A DNA stretch of 64,000 bases, from contig CAJJBU010000002.1 of the NCBI GenBank assembly GCA_905182495.1, positions 1 through 64,000 on the forward strand, given 5' to 3'. The stretch is from Flavobacteriales bacterium UBA952. Its GTDB lineage: Bacteria > Bacteroidota > Bacteroidia > Flavobacteriales_D > Crocinitomicaceae. The translations under genes and the position numbers were made by a program. Within the stretch, counting starts at the first letter, position 1. The number at the start of each line of letters is the position of its first letter. The notes below the pieces were generated by a model, which was not told where the DNA came from, did not search any database, and worked only from the letters and a program-made list of their open reading frames with translations. Below are positions 10,564 to 19,925 of the stretch, in pieces.

Positions 10564-11354
10564 TATGTAGTTTTATTTTTTAAATTCTGAATTTGGTCTG
10601 CAAAGAAACTCTTTTTTTCGGGAAAAATCAAAATTAATTGCTCATAAGTTGATTTAGCCATTGTATAATTACCTTGGCTCTCAAATACTTTGGCCAGCGT
10701 CTCACTCACAGGCAAGTTCGCCATCTCAAGACTCTCCTTCGCTTTCTTAACCGGTGAGAAAAAAGGAACCTTTGGTTTTTCAAATGTTAAGAACTCTTTT
10801 TTATTTTCTGTATCAATCTGCACAGCCCCCACACTAAGCCAATCATTAAAAGATCTTGATGCACTAATATCTATTGTCTCAGGCTTATTAATCTTGAATG
10901 TGTCTTGGCTTTTTTTTCTTCTCAAGTCTAGGGCTTCGACCGTTTCATTAGATGACTTTTCAGGAGCCTCTTTAAGCTCTTTTAAAACCTTGGCCGCTAA
11001 TGCTTCAGACTCAATCAACTTGTCCAAAGGGTCGGTCTTAACAGGCTCTTCGCTCAATGTCTCAAAAACTTCTTCGCCAGGATCAATCTCCGTGATATCA
11101 TTTGAAGTATCAATTTCAAATGATCTAGTTAGATTGTAAATAACTTCTCTTGAATTAAGCCCAACCGCATATTCCTCTAATTCAGAAGTGAATCGGAGAT
11201 CGTTCTGTGTTTTTAATGACTTTAAATAGGCCACTGTGAAACTAGAGCACCAAGGATAAAGTGCCATAAGCTCCTTAAACACCTTTGAATCTTCAAAGGA
11301 TAATTCTGAAGAGAACAATTTTAATTCAATATTTGACTTGTCAAGTTCTACCAA
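10563..11354 (-). CDS. Conserved Bacteroidota protein with C-terminal TPR-like repeat
   Basis: A 263-residue probably cytoplasmic protein. Its last 50 residues (SETLAKVFESQGNYTMAKSTYEQL and on) have the helix-turn-helix spacing of a tetratricopeptide repeat; the middle is charged and low in complexity. I do not know a function. Bacteroidota genomes commonly carry such a protein between lptE and secG. It overlaps lptE by seven bases and secG by one, so it is clearly part of this operon. Confidence 0.65.
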   Translation of the reverse strand: MVELDKSNIELKLFSSELSFEDSKVFKELMALYPWCSSFTVAYLKSLKTQNDLRFTSELEEYAVGLNSREVIYNLTRSFEIDTSNDITEIDPGEEVFETLSEEPVKTDPLDKLIESEALAAKVLKELKEAPEKSSNETVEALDLRRKKSQDTFKINKPETIDISASRSFNDWLSVGAVQIDTENKKEFLTFEKPKVPFFSPVKKAKESLEMANLPVSETLAKVFESQGNYTMAKSTYEQLILIFPEKKSFFADQIQNLKNKTT

Positions 11355-11860
11355 TTAGAAAGTAATTTGTTAATGATATCTTGAGAAATTTGCTCATTAA
11401 TCTCCTCAATCAATAATGATTCTACGGATGCTAAGTTAACACTTGAATTAAAATCAGCAAATCGTGAAACAGATAAAGGAATACTTTCCACTGAAGGCGC
11501 ATTAATGTTGATTACAAATTTGACACGTATCGTTAACCTGTTTTGTGTTGCATTATCATCTTGTTGGATTGCTATAGGTGCGACATCATACCTCGTTATG
11601 TTTCCTGAGATTTCAACTTCGCCCGCGCCATCTGTATTTAAAACAAGTCTTGTATTATTCTGCACAGCATCTTTTAGTTGCTCTGAAAGCTGGGGCCCAT
11701 AGTTTAAGGGACAGTTTGGAGCCGAATTTTCAATCATTTCAACAGAAAAAGATTTCCACTCTTCCGGCATGGACCCTGCATCCTTAAAACTCACACTTGA
11801 AGGCCAGCATCCCATTAATAAAACGGGGAATATTAAGAAGAATATACGGCAGATTCTCAT
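11348..11860 (-). CDS. lptE: LPS assembly lipoprotein LptE (Bacteroidota type)
   Basis: A 170-residue outer-membrane lipoprotein with signal segment and lipobox LLMGC (Cys at about residue 18). In LPS export LptE plugs and supports the LptD barrel. The pattern of a mature start followed by SVEMIENSAPNCP and a beta-rich core with LVLNTDGAGEVEISGNITRYDV fits Bacteroidota LptE, which is widely diverged from the E. coli protein. It overlaps the upstream regulator gene by four bases (ATGA). Assignment rests on these features and on the conserved neighbourhood. Confidence 0.8.
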   Translation of the reverse strand: MRICRIFFLIFPVLLMGCWPSSVSFKDAGSMPEEWKSFSVEMIENSAPNCPLNYGPQLSEQLKDAVQNNTRLVLNTDGAGEVEISGNITRYDVAPIAIQQDDNATQNRLTIRVKFVININAPSVESIPLSVSRFADFNSSVNLASVESLLIEEINEQISQDIINKLLSNW

Positions 11861-13089
11861 TTATTTACCAAATTATATTCTTTTATTTTTCTGTAAAGCG
11901 TTCGTTCAGAGATCCCTAATTCTTGGGCAGCATACTTTCTTTTACCTCGATGCTTTTCAAGCGCCTTTTTAATCAAATCTTGTTCGCGATCTTCAAGCGA
12001 TAGAGATTCTTCTACTTCATGATGCGTTTCAAATGGAGGGCGATTTACGTCAATAGTATGACTAGACTCGGGTAAACTTCTGTTGGAAGGCACTAACTCA
12101 TTTTCGACCTCATTATATATTTCATTAACAAAAGCCGATTGCCGATCAGAAAGGGAAACATTTCCATCCTTTGAGAGGAGGTCTACAACTAGCTTTTTCA
12201 CCTCGCTCAAATCCTTTTTCATGTCAAAAAGAAATTTGTACATTAAATCACGTTCTGAAAATTCATTTTGAGGAGAGCTTTTCCTTAAAACTAATGCTGT
12301 ACTTTTCTTTTTATCACTTAAGTAAGTTGCTAAAACCAATGCGTCAATCTCACGCTTTGTTTCTATGACAGAAACCTGTTCAACAAGGTTTTTTAATTGA
12401 CGTATGTTTCCTGGCCAATCATTAGATTCTAGTAATAAGACACTGTCATTCATTAGTTTGATTGCAGGCATGCGATACTTTTCCGCGAAATCATGAGCGA
12501 ATTTTCTAAACAAAAGATGAATATCATCCTTTCGGTCCCTGAGCGCAGGAAGTTGTATAGGCACCGTACTCAATCGATAATAAAGATCCTCACGGAATTT
12601 ACCTGATGAGATGGCGTCCATCATGTTTTCATTCGTTGCAGCGACTACACGGACATTCGTCTTAATGACCTTAGAAGCACCCACACGCATAAATTCTCCG
12701 GTTTCTAATACCCTTAACAGTCTAACCTGTGTCTGCATGGGCAGCTCGGCGACCTCATCAAGAAAGATTGTACCTCCATTCGCAACCTCAAAATAACCTA
12801 GCCTACTGCCAGAAGCGCCTGTAAAAGAACCTTTTTCGTGACCAAAAAGCTCTGAATCAATAGTACCCTCTGGTATTGCACCACAGTTAACCGCAATATA
12901 TTCTCCATGCTTACGTCCACTTAGTTGGTGAATAACTTGTGGGATTATTTCTTTTCCAGTACCACTTTCTCCTGCAACTAATACGGAGATATCAGTAGGA
13001 GCCACCTGGGCAGCAACTTCTAGGGCCCTATTAAGTAAGGGAGCATCGCCTATAATTCCAAAACGTTGTTTAATTTGCTGTACGTTCAT
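11857..13089 (-). CDS. Sigma-54-dependent transcriptional activator without receiver domain
   Basis: A 410-residue AAA+ enhancer-binding protein. Walker A is GESGTGKE (residues 40-47), Walker B is GGTIFLDE (about 105-112), and a Fis-type HTH ends the protein (YAAQELGISERTLYRKIKEY). The sigma-54 contact loop reads GSFTGA at residues 87-92, with Ser instead of the usual Ala. There is no N-terminal response-regulator domain, so activity is probably constitutive or controlled by another protein. It starts five bases after miaB and overlaps lptE. Its targets cannot be read from the sequence. Confidence 0.9.
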   Translation of the reverse strand: MNVQQIKQRFGIIGDAPLLNRALEVAAQVAPTDISVLVAGESGTGKEIIPQVIHQLSGRKHGEYIAVNCGAIPEGTIDSELFGHEKGSFTGASGSRLGYFEVANGGTIFLDEVAELPMQTQVRLLRVLETGEFMRVGASKVIKTNVRVVAATNENMMDAISSGKFREDLYYRLSTVPIQLPALRDRKDDIHLLFRKFAHDFAEKYRMPAIKLMNDSVLLLESNDWPGNIRQLKNLVEQVSVIETKREIDALVLATYLSDKKKSTALVLRKSSPQNEFSERDLMYKFLFDMKKDLSEVKKLVVDLLSKDGNVSLSDRQSAFVNEIYNEVENELVPSNRSLPESSHTIDVNRPPFETHHEVEESLSLEDREQDLIKKALEKHRGKRKYAAQELGISERTLYRKIKEYNLVNK

Positions 13090-13094
13090 TCTAA

Positions 13095-14528
13095 TTAATT
13101 TTCTATAACCTCACCTAAAAGTGTCGCAGAAGTACAATTAAGAATTTTAACCTGTATGTAATCTCCTTTTTGAAAATCCCCAACTGGAAAAACCACCATG
13201 GAATTACGCCCTGTTCGACCCGACATATGTTCTTCAGACCTTTTAGAGACTCCCTCCACTAAAACTTTTTCTACTTTTCCTATTCTTTTCTTATTTGAAG
13301 CTAATGAATAAGTCAATTGATTTTCGATGATTTCAGTGAGTCTTTTCGATTTCACCTCTTCAGGAACGTCATCCTTAAATTTCCTTTCAGCTAAGGTTTT
13401 GGGTCGCTCCGAATATTTGAACATGTATGCAAAATCGTATGCAACTAATCTCATAAGGGTCACCGTATCGTCGTGTTCATGATCAGACTCACCGCAAAAA
13501 CCTGAAATAATATCTGTAGAGATTGCGCAATCAGGAATAATCTGATGAATTGCCTCGATGCGATTGAGGTACCATTCTCGAGAATATCCACGGTTCATTC
13601 TTTTTAACACTTCCGTATTTCCGGATTGAACTGGCAAATGAATATAATTACAAATATTTTCATAAGCAGCCATTGCATGAAGAACATCATCAGTCATATC
13701 TTTAGGATGCGACGTAGAGAATCGGACACGTAAATCAGGTGACACTTTTGCTACTTTTTCAAGTAGTTGAGCAAAGTTAACCGTTGGAAGTTCCTTATCT
13801 TTAATTTCTCCCTTATTGGAAACATTCCATCGATAAGAGTCAACATTTTGTCCCAATAGGGTTACTTCTCGATAACCTGAGGAAAGTAAATCTATACACT
13901 CTTGTACAATAGTTTCTGGGTCTCGGCTCCTTTCTCGTCCTCTTGTAAACGGCACGACACAAAAGGAACACATATTATCGCATCCTCTCATAATCGTAAC
14001 GAACGCAGAAACACCCCCCTTGTCCAAACGTACAGGCGAGATATCTGCATATGTTTCATCACGAGAAAGCAATACATTTACCGCCCTTTGCCCCGTTCCA
14101 ACTTCTTCAATTAAATTAGGTAAATCTCTATAGGCATCGGGACCCGCGACCAAGTCAACAAGCTTTTCTTGTTCCAAAAGCGACTTCTTCAATCGCTCGG
14201 CCATACAACCTAGAATTCCCACTACCATTTCCGGGTTTTTTTCTTTTTTCTTTTTGAATTCTGTTAATCGTTTTCGGACTCTTTTCTCAGCGTTGTCACG
14301 AATAGAACATGTATTGATCAATACAACATCTGCTTCATCCACATCGCGCGTAGTTGAAAATCCATTTTTAGTCATTATAGAAGCAACAACTTCGCTATCA
14401 GAAAAATTCATTTGACAACCGTAGCTCTCAATATATAGCTTCTTTGAAGCCCTAGCAAAGGAAGAATCCTCTCGCGCTAGTACTTCACCCTGACGGCCTT
14501 CAAGAATTTCGTTTTCTTCTAATGACAT
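13095..14528 (-). CDS. miaB: tRNA-2-methylthio-N6-dimethylallyladenosine synthase
   Basis: A radical-SAM enzyme with two iron-sulphur clusters that adds a methylthio group to i6A37 in tRNA. The N-terminal UPF0004 domain starts at about residue 30 ([13 protein letters not shown]). The radical-SAM motif is [20 protein letters not shown], with Cys spaced CxxxCxxC, near residues 180-200. The C-terminal TRAM domain holds [13 protein letters not shown]. At 477 residues it is full length. It is the first gene of the miaB-activator-lptE-TPR-secG block and has its own promoter. Confidence 0.96.
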   Translation of the reverse strand: MSLEENEILEGRQGEVLAREDSSFARASKKLYIESYGCQMNFSDSEVVASIMTKNGFSTTRDVDEADVVLINTCSIRDNAEKRVRKRLTEFKKKKEKNPEMVVGILGCMAERLKKSLLEQEKLVDLVAGPDAYRDLPNLIEEVGTGQRAVNVLLSRDETYADISPVRLDKGGVSAFVTIMRGCDNMCSFCVVPFTRGRERSRDPETIVQECIDLLSSGYREVTLLGQNVDSYRWNVSNKGEIKDKELPTVNFAQLLEKVAKVSPDLRVRFSTSHPKDMTDDVLHAMAAYENICNYIHLPVQSGNTEVLKRMNRGYSREWYLNRIEAIHQIIPDCAISTDIISGFCGESDHEHDDTVTLMRLVAYDFAYMFKYSERPKTLAERKFKDDVPEEVKSKRLTEIIENQLTYSLASNKKRIGKVEKVLVEGVSKRSEEHMSGRTGRNSMVVFPVGDFQKGDYIQVKILNCTSATLLGEVIEN

Positions 14529-14547
14529 GAATTGTATTTTTGAACTA

Positions 14548-14578
14548 CAAATTTACGCAAATCGATAAGTGTGACAAA
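14548..14578 (-). promoter_or_regulatory. miaB operon promoter
   Basis: On the minus strand TTTG (14578-14575) is followed after 19 bases by TAAATTTG (14555-14548), a full match to the Bacteroidota promoter. The -33 box is embedded in the perfect dyad at 14572-14584, so a bound protein could block it. The start codon follows about 20 bases after the -7 box. Confidence 0.65.
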
Positions 14579-14584
14579 ATGTCA
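14572..14584. promoter_or_regulatory. Perfect dyad TGACA-AAA-TGTCA overlapping the miaB -33 box
   Basis: A 13-base inverted repeat with five-base arms. It covers the TTTG box of the miaB promoter and lies about 80 bases upstream of the topA promoter. The TGTCAGA half-site is also seen upstream of groES, which hints at a shared regulator. Inferred from sequence symmetry and position. Confidence 0.45.
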
Positions 14585-14660
14585 GAGTGCTTTTTTTAAG
14601 TATTTCATGACTGCCGATAGCTCTGATAAATTTATCGTCTTGTTTTTTTCAGAACAAACA

Positions 14661-14693
14661 TTTGATAGTTAACGTTAAGATAAGTTACATTTG
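14661..14693 (+). promoter_or_regulatory. topA promoter
   Basis: TTTG at 14661-14664, a 21-base spacer and TACATTTG at 14686-14693 fit the Bacteroidota housekeeping promoter. The topA start codon lies 20 bases beyond the -7 box. Confidence 0.65.
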
Positions 14694-14713
14694 CACACAA
14701 ACAAAAACAAAAT

Positions 14714-17027
14714 ATGTCAAAAAATTTAGTAATTGTTGAGTCACCTGCTAAGGCAAAAACCATAGAAGGGTATTTAGGGAAAGACTTTGTTGTGAGGTCT
14801 AGTTTTGGTCATGTTCGAGATTTAGCCAAGAAAAACGCTATTGATATCGAGAATGGATTTACACCAAATTATGAGGTTTCAACAGATAAGAAACAAATAG
14901 TTGCTGAATTAAAAAAACTGGCGAAGGCTGCTGAGATTGTTTGGCTAGCTACTGATGAGGATCGCGAGGGAGAAGCCATTTCTTGGCACCTTCAAGAGAC
15001 CTTGAAATTGAATGAAAAAGAAACCAGACGAATTACATTTAATGAGATCACCCAAAAGGCGATTTTAAAAGCCATCACAAATTACAGAACTGTAAATAAA
15101 AAACTCGTTGATGCACAACAAGCAAGACGTATATTAGATCGTATTGTAGGTTTTGAATTGTCTCCAGTGCTATGGAGAAAAGTCCGCCCGAGTTTATCTG
15201 CCGGTCGTGTGCAATCCGTTGCCGTAAAACTCATTGTCGAAAGAGAAAAACAAATTATAGCCCACGAATCATCATCATTTTATAAAACCAGCGGGACTTT
15301 CGCAGTCAAAAATGGTAAGGTCAAGGGGGACGTTTCAAGTCAATTTGAAAGCCGTGAAGAAACAGAAGCCTTTCTTAAATCATGTGTTCATGCAAATTTC
15401 ACTGTAGAAGATGTTCAGAAGAAACCTGCAACGAAGAAGCCTACTGCTCCTTTTACTACCTCAACACTTCAGCAAGAAGCCAGTTTGAAATTAGGATTTT
15501 CCGTTTCTAGGACAATGTCAGTAGCACAAAGACTCTATGAATCAGGTCATATAACCTACATGAGGACTGATTCTGTAAACCTTTCTGAGACTGCTCGAAA
15601 TGCGGCAAAAGATGCGATTATTCAGAAATACGGAGGTTCCTATTCTAATCCGCAGCAATATAGAACAAAATCAAGCGGTGCTCAAGAGGCTCACGAAGCT
15701 ATTCGCCCATCGGAATTTGGCGTATCAGAAGTACAGATGGAAAATGATGAAAGCAGACTTTATGAGCTAATATGGAAGAGAGCAATCTCCAGCCAAATGA
15801 GTGATGCAAAGCTTGAAAGAACGACCATTAAGAATTGGCGCTCCTCAAGTTGAAAAGACGTTTGTTTGCAAAGGTGAAGTAATTGTATTTGATGGCTTTC
15901 TATCTGTCTATATTGAAAGCAACCTATCTGATCAGGATGACGATGATACACAAGGTTTACTTCCTAAAGTAGAAAAAGGAGAAGATGCAACAAGACTAGA
16001 AATAAACGCAAATGAACGCTTTAGCAGAGCACCTGCGAGATATGTGGAAGCTTCTTTAGTTAAGAAGTTAGAAGAACTCGGTATTGGAAGGCCGTCAACA
16101 TACGCACCAACAATTTCAACAATTCAAAAGCGAGGTTACGTTGAAAAGAAAATTAATGACGGAACTGAACGAAAATACATTTCAATGTCTCTTTTGGAGG
16201 ATAATGTTGAAATAACAACAAAAACGGAGATTACAGGAAGAGAAAAAAACAAATTATCGCCTACTGATATTGGTGTTGTTGTCACGGATTTCCTTCAAGA
16301 CAACTTCAAAGACATTATGGATTATCAATTCACCGCAATTATTGAAAGTCAATTTGATGAAATTGCACAAGGAGAATTGGACTGGAAGAAAATGCTTGAA
16401 TCGTTTTACAAACCATTTCATTCTGGCGTTGAAAATACAATTGAGAACTCTGAAAGGGCAACTGGAGAAAGGTCACTTGGAAACCACCCTGAGAGTGGTA
16501 GGAAAATAATAACTAGAATCGGGAAATTTGGCCCAATGGTCCAGGTTGGTGATGAAAAAGAAGACGGTATTAAGGCAGAATTTGCGTCCCTATTGAGTTC
16601 TCAGTCAATTTCGTCAATCACCTTAGAAGAAGCCCTTGAACTCTTTAAACTACCAAGGATTCTAGGGAAACATGAAGACAAGGATGTAAAAGTGAATATC
16701 GGACGTTTTGGTCCTTATGTTCAAGTGGAAAAAACTTATGCTTCTATTCCCAAGGAGCTTGATCCAATGGAAATTGATTTCGATACTGCACTAGAAATTT
16801 ATTTAGAGAAAGTAAAACAGGCTGAAGCCAATAAAATAAAATCTTTTGAGGAACAGCCAGATTTGTTTGTTCTCAACGGGAAATATGGACCTTACATTAA
16901 ACAGGGGAAAGCAAATTTCAAAATCCCAAAAGACCTTGTCGCTGAGGATTTAGAGTTAAAAGATTGCCTGGATATCATTAAAAATCAGCCTAAAAAAACA
17001 CGTGGTAAAAAGAAAGCTAAAAAGTAA
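14714..17027 (+). CDS. topA: DNA topoisomerase I, interrupted by a +1 frameshift
   Basis: Type IA topoisomerase that relaxes negative supercoils. The first part (14714 to about 15832) has the TOPRIM domain starting LVIVESPAKAKTIEGYLG, the DEDREGEAISWHL metal site, and the active-site region ITYMRTDSVNLS with the catalytic tyrosine. Near 15832 the frame breaks: zero frame runs to a stop at 15853, while the family sequence continues in the next frame (KIGAPQVEKTF on) to 17027. Removing one base at 15832-15834 restores a 770-residue protein whose C-terminal repeats end in a Lys-rich tail. The second part has no credible start of its own. Either a sequencing error or a real lesion; an intact topA would be expected to be essential. 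Confidence 0.92.
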
Positions 17028-17063
17028 AACCATCTCTAATTCTGTTTTTTTTATATTTACTAT

Positions 17064-17507
17064 ATGAATGGTACCATCAATAAGGTAATTCTTGTTGGAA
17101 ATCTTGGCAAAGATCCTGAAGTCAGAAAGTCAGAATCAGGTGCCTTGTTGGTGAGGTTTTCCATGGCCACATCTGAACAATATATTGATAAAAACTCAGG
17201 TAAACGCATTGAAAATACCGACTGGCATGACGTAGTCGTCTGGGGTAATCTTGCTGAAATAGCAGAAAAAATTCTTCTCAAAGGAATGAAAGTATATGTT
17301 GAAGGGAAAATTAAAAAAAGATCCTGGAACGACAAAGAAGGAAACAAGCGCTATAGTGTTGATGTTGTGGCTAATGAACTTACTGTTCTATCCAAAATGG
17401 ACCCAAAAGAAAAGCCAAAGCACTCCTATACTGAAGAAAACAACCGAAAAATCAATTCAAGACTTGAAGATATTGAAAGTGAAACCGACGACATCCTCCC
17501 TTTTTAA
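17064..17507 (+). CDS. ssb: Single-stranded DNA-binding protein
   Basis: A 147-residue OB-fold protein that coats single-stranded DNA in replication and repair. It opens with NKVILVGNLGKDPEVRKSESG, contains WHDVVVWGNLAEIAEKIL, and ends with an acidic tip DDILPF that is the usual docking site for partner proteins. The linker is short. It shares its last base with the gldE start (TAATG), the ssb-gldE-gldD order known from gliding Bacteroidota. Confidence 0.93.
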   Translation: MNGTINKVILVGNLGKDPEVRKSESGALLVRFSMATSEQYIDKNSGKRIENTDWHDVVVWGNLAEIAEKILLKGMKVYVEGKIKKRSWNDKEGNKRYSVDVVANELTVLSKMDPKEKPKHSYTEENNRKINSRLEDIESETDDILPF

Positions 17508-18823
17508 TGATTAATACTGAACCTTTCCCCTTATTCTTTACGGCTATTTCGATAGATACAACGTCGCTTGTTTTATGTCTTGTGATTCTTCTGCTCTTAA
17601 TACTATCCGCTCTATTTTCTAGCGCAGAAACAGCTTATTTCTCCCTGTCACCTAAAGACAATGAAACGATCGAGCAGGAAAAGAGCCAAAAAGGAAATAC
17701 GATTTTAAATCTATTAAAAGAACCCAAAGAATTACTAGCAACTTTGCTCATCGCAAATAATTTTGTCAATGTAGGCATCGTTATATTGTCTAGTTACCTC
17801 ATTAGTTACTTTTTCCCGCATGCAGATAATTATTTACGCTTTTTCCTAGAGGTCATTGGCATAACTCTTTTGATTTTAATTTGGGGAGAGGTCATTCCTA
17901 AGATCTTTGCAGTTAAGAACGCGCCTTTGGTGTCCAAAATGATGGCAAAGCCCCTGACATTGATCAAATTAACACCTCCTTTCTCGTGGCTGGTGCGCTC
18001 GCTGGTTAGAAGTTCTAGGATTTTTGACCAAACGAAAAAAGGGAAGGTTAATATAACCCCCTCTGATTTAGAGCAAGCTGTGGCTATAACTAAAGAAGAA
18101 TCTCCGAAAGACGAGCATAAGATTTTAGAGGGTATCGTCATGTTTGGTAAGACAGAGGCTTCGCAAATAATGAAACCTAGAATTGAGGTTTCTGCCGTTG
18201 ATTCTCAAATGAAATTCAGTGAAATAAAATCCTTTATTTTAGACTGCGGTTTTTCCAGAATCCCTGTTTATAAAGAAACAGCAGACCAAGTAATCGGGAT
18301 TTTATACATTAAAGACTTGTTGCCATTCCTTAATCAAAATGATCAATTCAATTGGTTAAGTACCTTGAGGAAGCCTTTTTTCATTCCTGAAAACAAGAAA
18401 ATAAATGACCTTCTTCAGGAATTTAAAACAAAAAAAATGCACCTATCTATCGTCGTTGACGAATATGGAGGAGCATCAGGTATCGTTACACTTGAGGATA
18501 TCTTAGAAGAAATAGTAGGTGATATTACAGATGAATTTGATGAAGAGGAACTGGTCTATTCTAAAATTGATGATGGCGTTTATATCTTTGAGGGAAGAAC
18601 CTCGCTTATGGATTTTTATAAAGCCGCCAAAGTTGATTCAGAACCCTTTGAAAAGTTAAAAGGGGAAACTGAAACAATAGGGGGATTTGTTGTTGAGCAA
18701 GCCGGTAGAATATTAAAAAACCAAGAATTTATTGAAATTGAAAAATGTAAATTAATTGTGGAGTCCTCGGACAAAAGACGGATCATATCTTTAAAAATAA
18801 TAACCAAAACACCAGATGAATAG
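17507..18823 (+). CDS. gldE: Gliding motility-associated protein GldE
   Basis: A 438-residue inner-membrane protein of the CorC/HlyC-like (DUF21-CBS) family. The first 180 residues carry several membrane segments (DUF21 domain). Two CBS domains follow (about residues 215-345, with FSRIPVYKE and LSIVVDEYGGASGIVTLEDILEEIVGDI), then a C-terminal CorC_HlyC domain. In Flavobacterium, gldE neighbours gldD and supports gliding, apparently by assisting the Gld proteins. The start shares one base with ssb, and its end overlaps gldD by eight bases. Confidence 0.92.
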   Translation: MINTEPFPLFFTAISIDTTSLVLCLVILLLLILSALFSSAETAYFSLSPKDNETIEQEKSQKGNTILNLLKEPKELLATLLIANNFVNVGIVILSSYLISYFFPHADNYLRFFLEVIGITLLILIWGEVIPKIFAVKNAPLVSKMMAKPLTLIKLTPPFSWLVRSLVRSSRIFDQTKKGKVNITPSDLEQAVAITKEESPKDEHKILEGIVMFGKTEASQIMKPRIEVSAVDSQMKFSEIKSFILDCGFSRIPVYKETADQVIGILYIKDLLPFLNQNDQFNWLSTLRKPFFIPENKKINDLLQEFKTKKMHLSIVVDEYGGASGIVTLEDILEEIVGDITDEFDEEELVYSKIDDGVYIFEGRTSLMDFYKAAKVDSEPFEKLKGETETIGGFVVEQAGRILKNQEFIEIEKCKLIVESSDKRRIISLKIITKTPDE

Positions 18824-19391
18824 TAGAATAGTTTTCTCCTTATTAATCTCTTTTTTTATTCTTGGCGCCTGCAAAGAAGATTCACCCATTCCCAAACCCC
18901 CTACCTATTTAAAAGCTAATCTGCCTGCACATAACTATCACAAAGAAGTTGTTGAAGATCTATTTTCTTTCGATGTATCAGATTTGTACACTCTAAAAAG
19001 CTCAAACAACTGCAATTATAATTATTGTGAGCAAGAGATTGATTTAGGTAGAGAAATCAACGGCGTAATTAATCTTTTCTATAAAAGAGTCGCACATAAA
19101 GACTCTTTACCCTCACTCATTAATTTTTCTAATAAAGAAGTTTGCATACATCGTACATACAAAATCTTTATTACCTTTAAATTGAAACGTGTTTTTGGTA
19201 CTTTATTTGAGCTTAAGGGAAATGTTGCCACAAATTATCAGTTCTACCTCACTGATTCCACTGAAAACTTTTTACGAGGTGAAGTTCTATTGAACTGTGT
19301 GCCTAATTATGACTCCTTGAGAAATGTATTGGCCTATATTAAAGAGGACCTTGAAGTGATGATGAATACTTTTGAATGGAAGAAAAAATAA
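18816..19391 (+). CDS. gldD: Gliding motility lipoprotein GldD
   Basis: A 191-residue lipoprotein: signal segment with lipobox LGAC (Cys at residue 19), then a mature start PIPKPPTYLKANLPAHNY that matches the GldD pattern of a Pro-rich lead followed by a charged tyrosine-containing core. GldD is required for gliding and linked to type IX secretion in Flavobacterium. The gene overlaps gldE by eight bases and folK by sixteen, so it belongs to one transcript with them. The assignment is strongly supported by the gldE neighbour. Confidence 0.9.
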   Translation: MNSRIVFSLLISFFILGACKEDSPIPKPPTYLKANLPAHNYHKEVVEDLFSFDVSDLYTLKSSNNCNYNYCEQEIDLGREINGVINLFYKRVAHKDSLPSLINFSNKEVCIHRTYKIFITFKLKRVFGTLFELKGNVATNYQFYLTDSTENFLRGEVLLNCVPNYDSLRNVLAYIKEDLEVMMNTFEWKKK

Positions 19392-19837
19392 CAAACAAAG
19401 TACTATTGTCCCTCGGGTCTAATCTGGGTGACCGTATACAAAATATCAACGCTGCAATACAAGCCATAGGTGATTTGATAGGCCTTGTGAGTGAAAAATC
19501 AAATTTTCATTATACCTCACCCCTTGATTTTGATTCAGATAATGAATTTGTAAATTGTTGTATTGTCCTTCAAACTAGCAAGTCCTGTTTAGAAGTCTTA
19601 AATTGCAATCAGGAGATTGAGAGCAATATGGGGCGTGTGAGATCAGGTAGCGTTTACCAGGATAGAATAATAGATATTGACATTATTTTTTTCAATGACC
19701 TGATATACAATTCTGATGAACTTATTATACCCCATCCAAAATATCACTTAAGAGACTTTGTACTTCTGCCCATGAAGGAGCTAAGTACGTTTATAGATCC
19801 GCGAGAAAAAAAGAACATTTTGGTGACCGATTTATAA
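19376..19837 (+). CDS. folK: 2-amino-4-hydroxy-6-hydroxymethyldihydropteridine diphosphokinase
   Basis: The folate-pathway kinase that pyrophosphorylates hydroxymethyl-dihydropterin using ATP. The 153-residue sequence has the opening LLSLGSNLGDRIQNI, the signature DRIIDIDIIFF near residue 100, and the segment IPHPKYHLRDFVLLPMKEL. Length matches the family. Its start lies inside the 3' end of gldD (16-base overlap), suggesting coupled translation although the functions are unrelated. Confidence 0.93.
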   Translation: MEEKITNKVLLSLGSNLGDRIQNINAAIQAIGDLIGLVSEKSNFHYTSPLDFDSDNEFVNCCIVLQTSKSCLEVLNCNQEIESNMGRVRSGSVYQDRIIDIDIIFFNDLIYNSDELIIPHPKYHLRDFVLLPMKELSTFIDPREKKNILVTDL

Positions 19838-19869
19838 AGATTTACATAAAAATATTGAACATCATAAAT

Positions 19870-19899
19870 TGCCCCTTCATTTAATCTTATTAACTTTGC
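19870..19899 (+). promoter_or_regulatory. Promoter of the OmpA/TPR lipoprotein gene
   Basis: TTG at 19870-19872, a 19-base spacer and TAACTTTG at 19892-19899 make a near-ideal Bacteroidota promoter. It is almost identical in -7 box and spacing to the one in front of rpsL, implying strong expression. The start codon is 26 bases beyond the -7 box. Confidence 0.7.
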
Positions 19900-19925
19900 A
19901 ACATATTTTACAATTATAAACTATT

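Noticed and set aside
15801..17027. Second half of topA as an independent gene
   Set aside because: The apparent start at 15801 lies inside the first part, and the protein begins in the middle of a conserved topoisomerase domain. It is the frameshifted remainder of topA.
17040..17063. Promoter before ssb (TATATTTA)
   Set aside because: Lacks the final G and no -33 box; read-through from topA is as likely.
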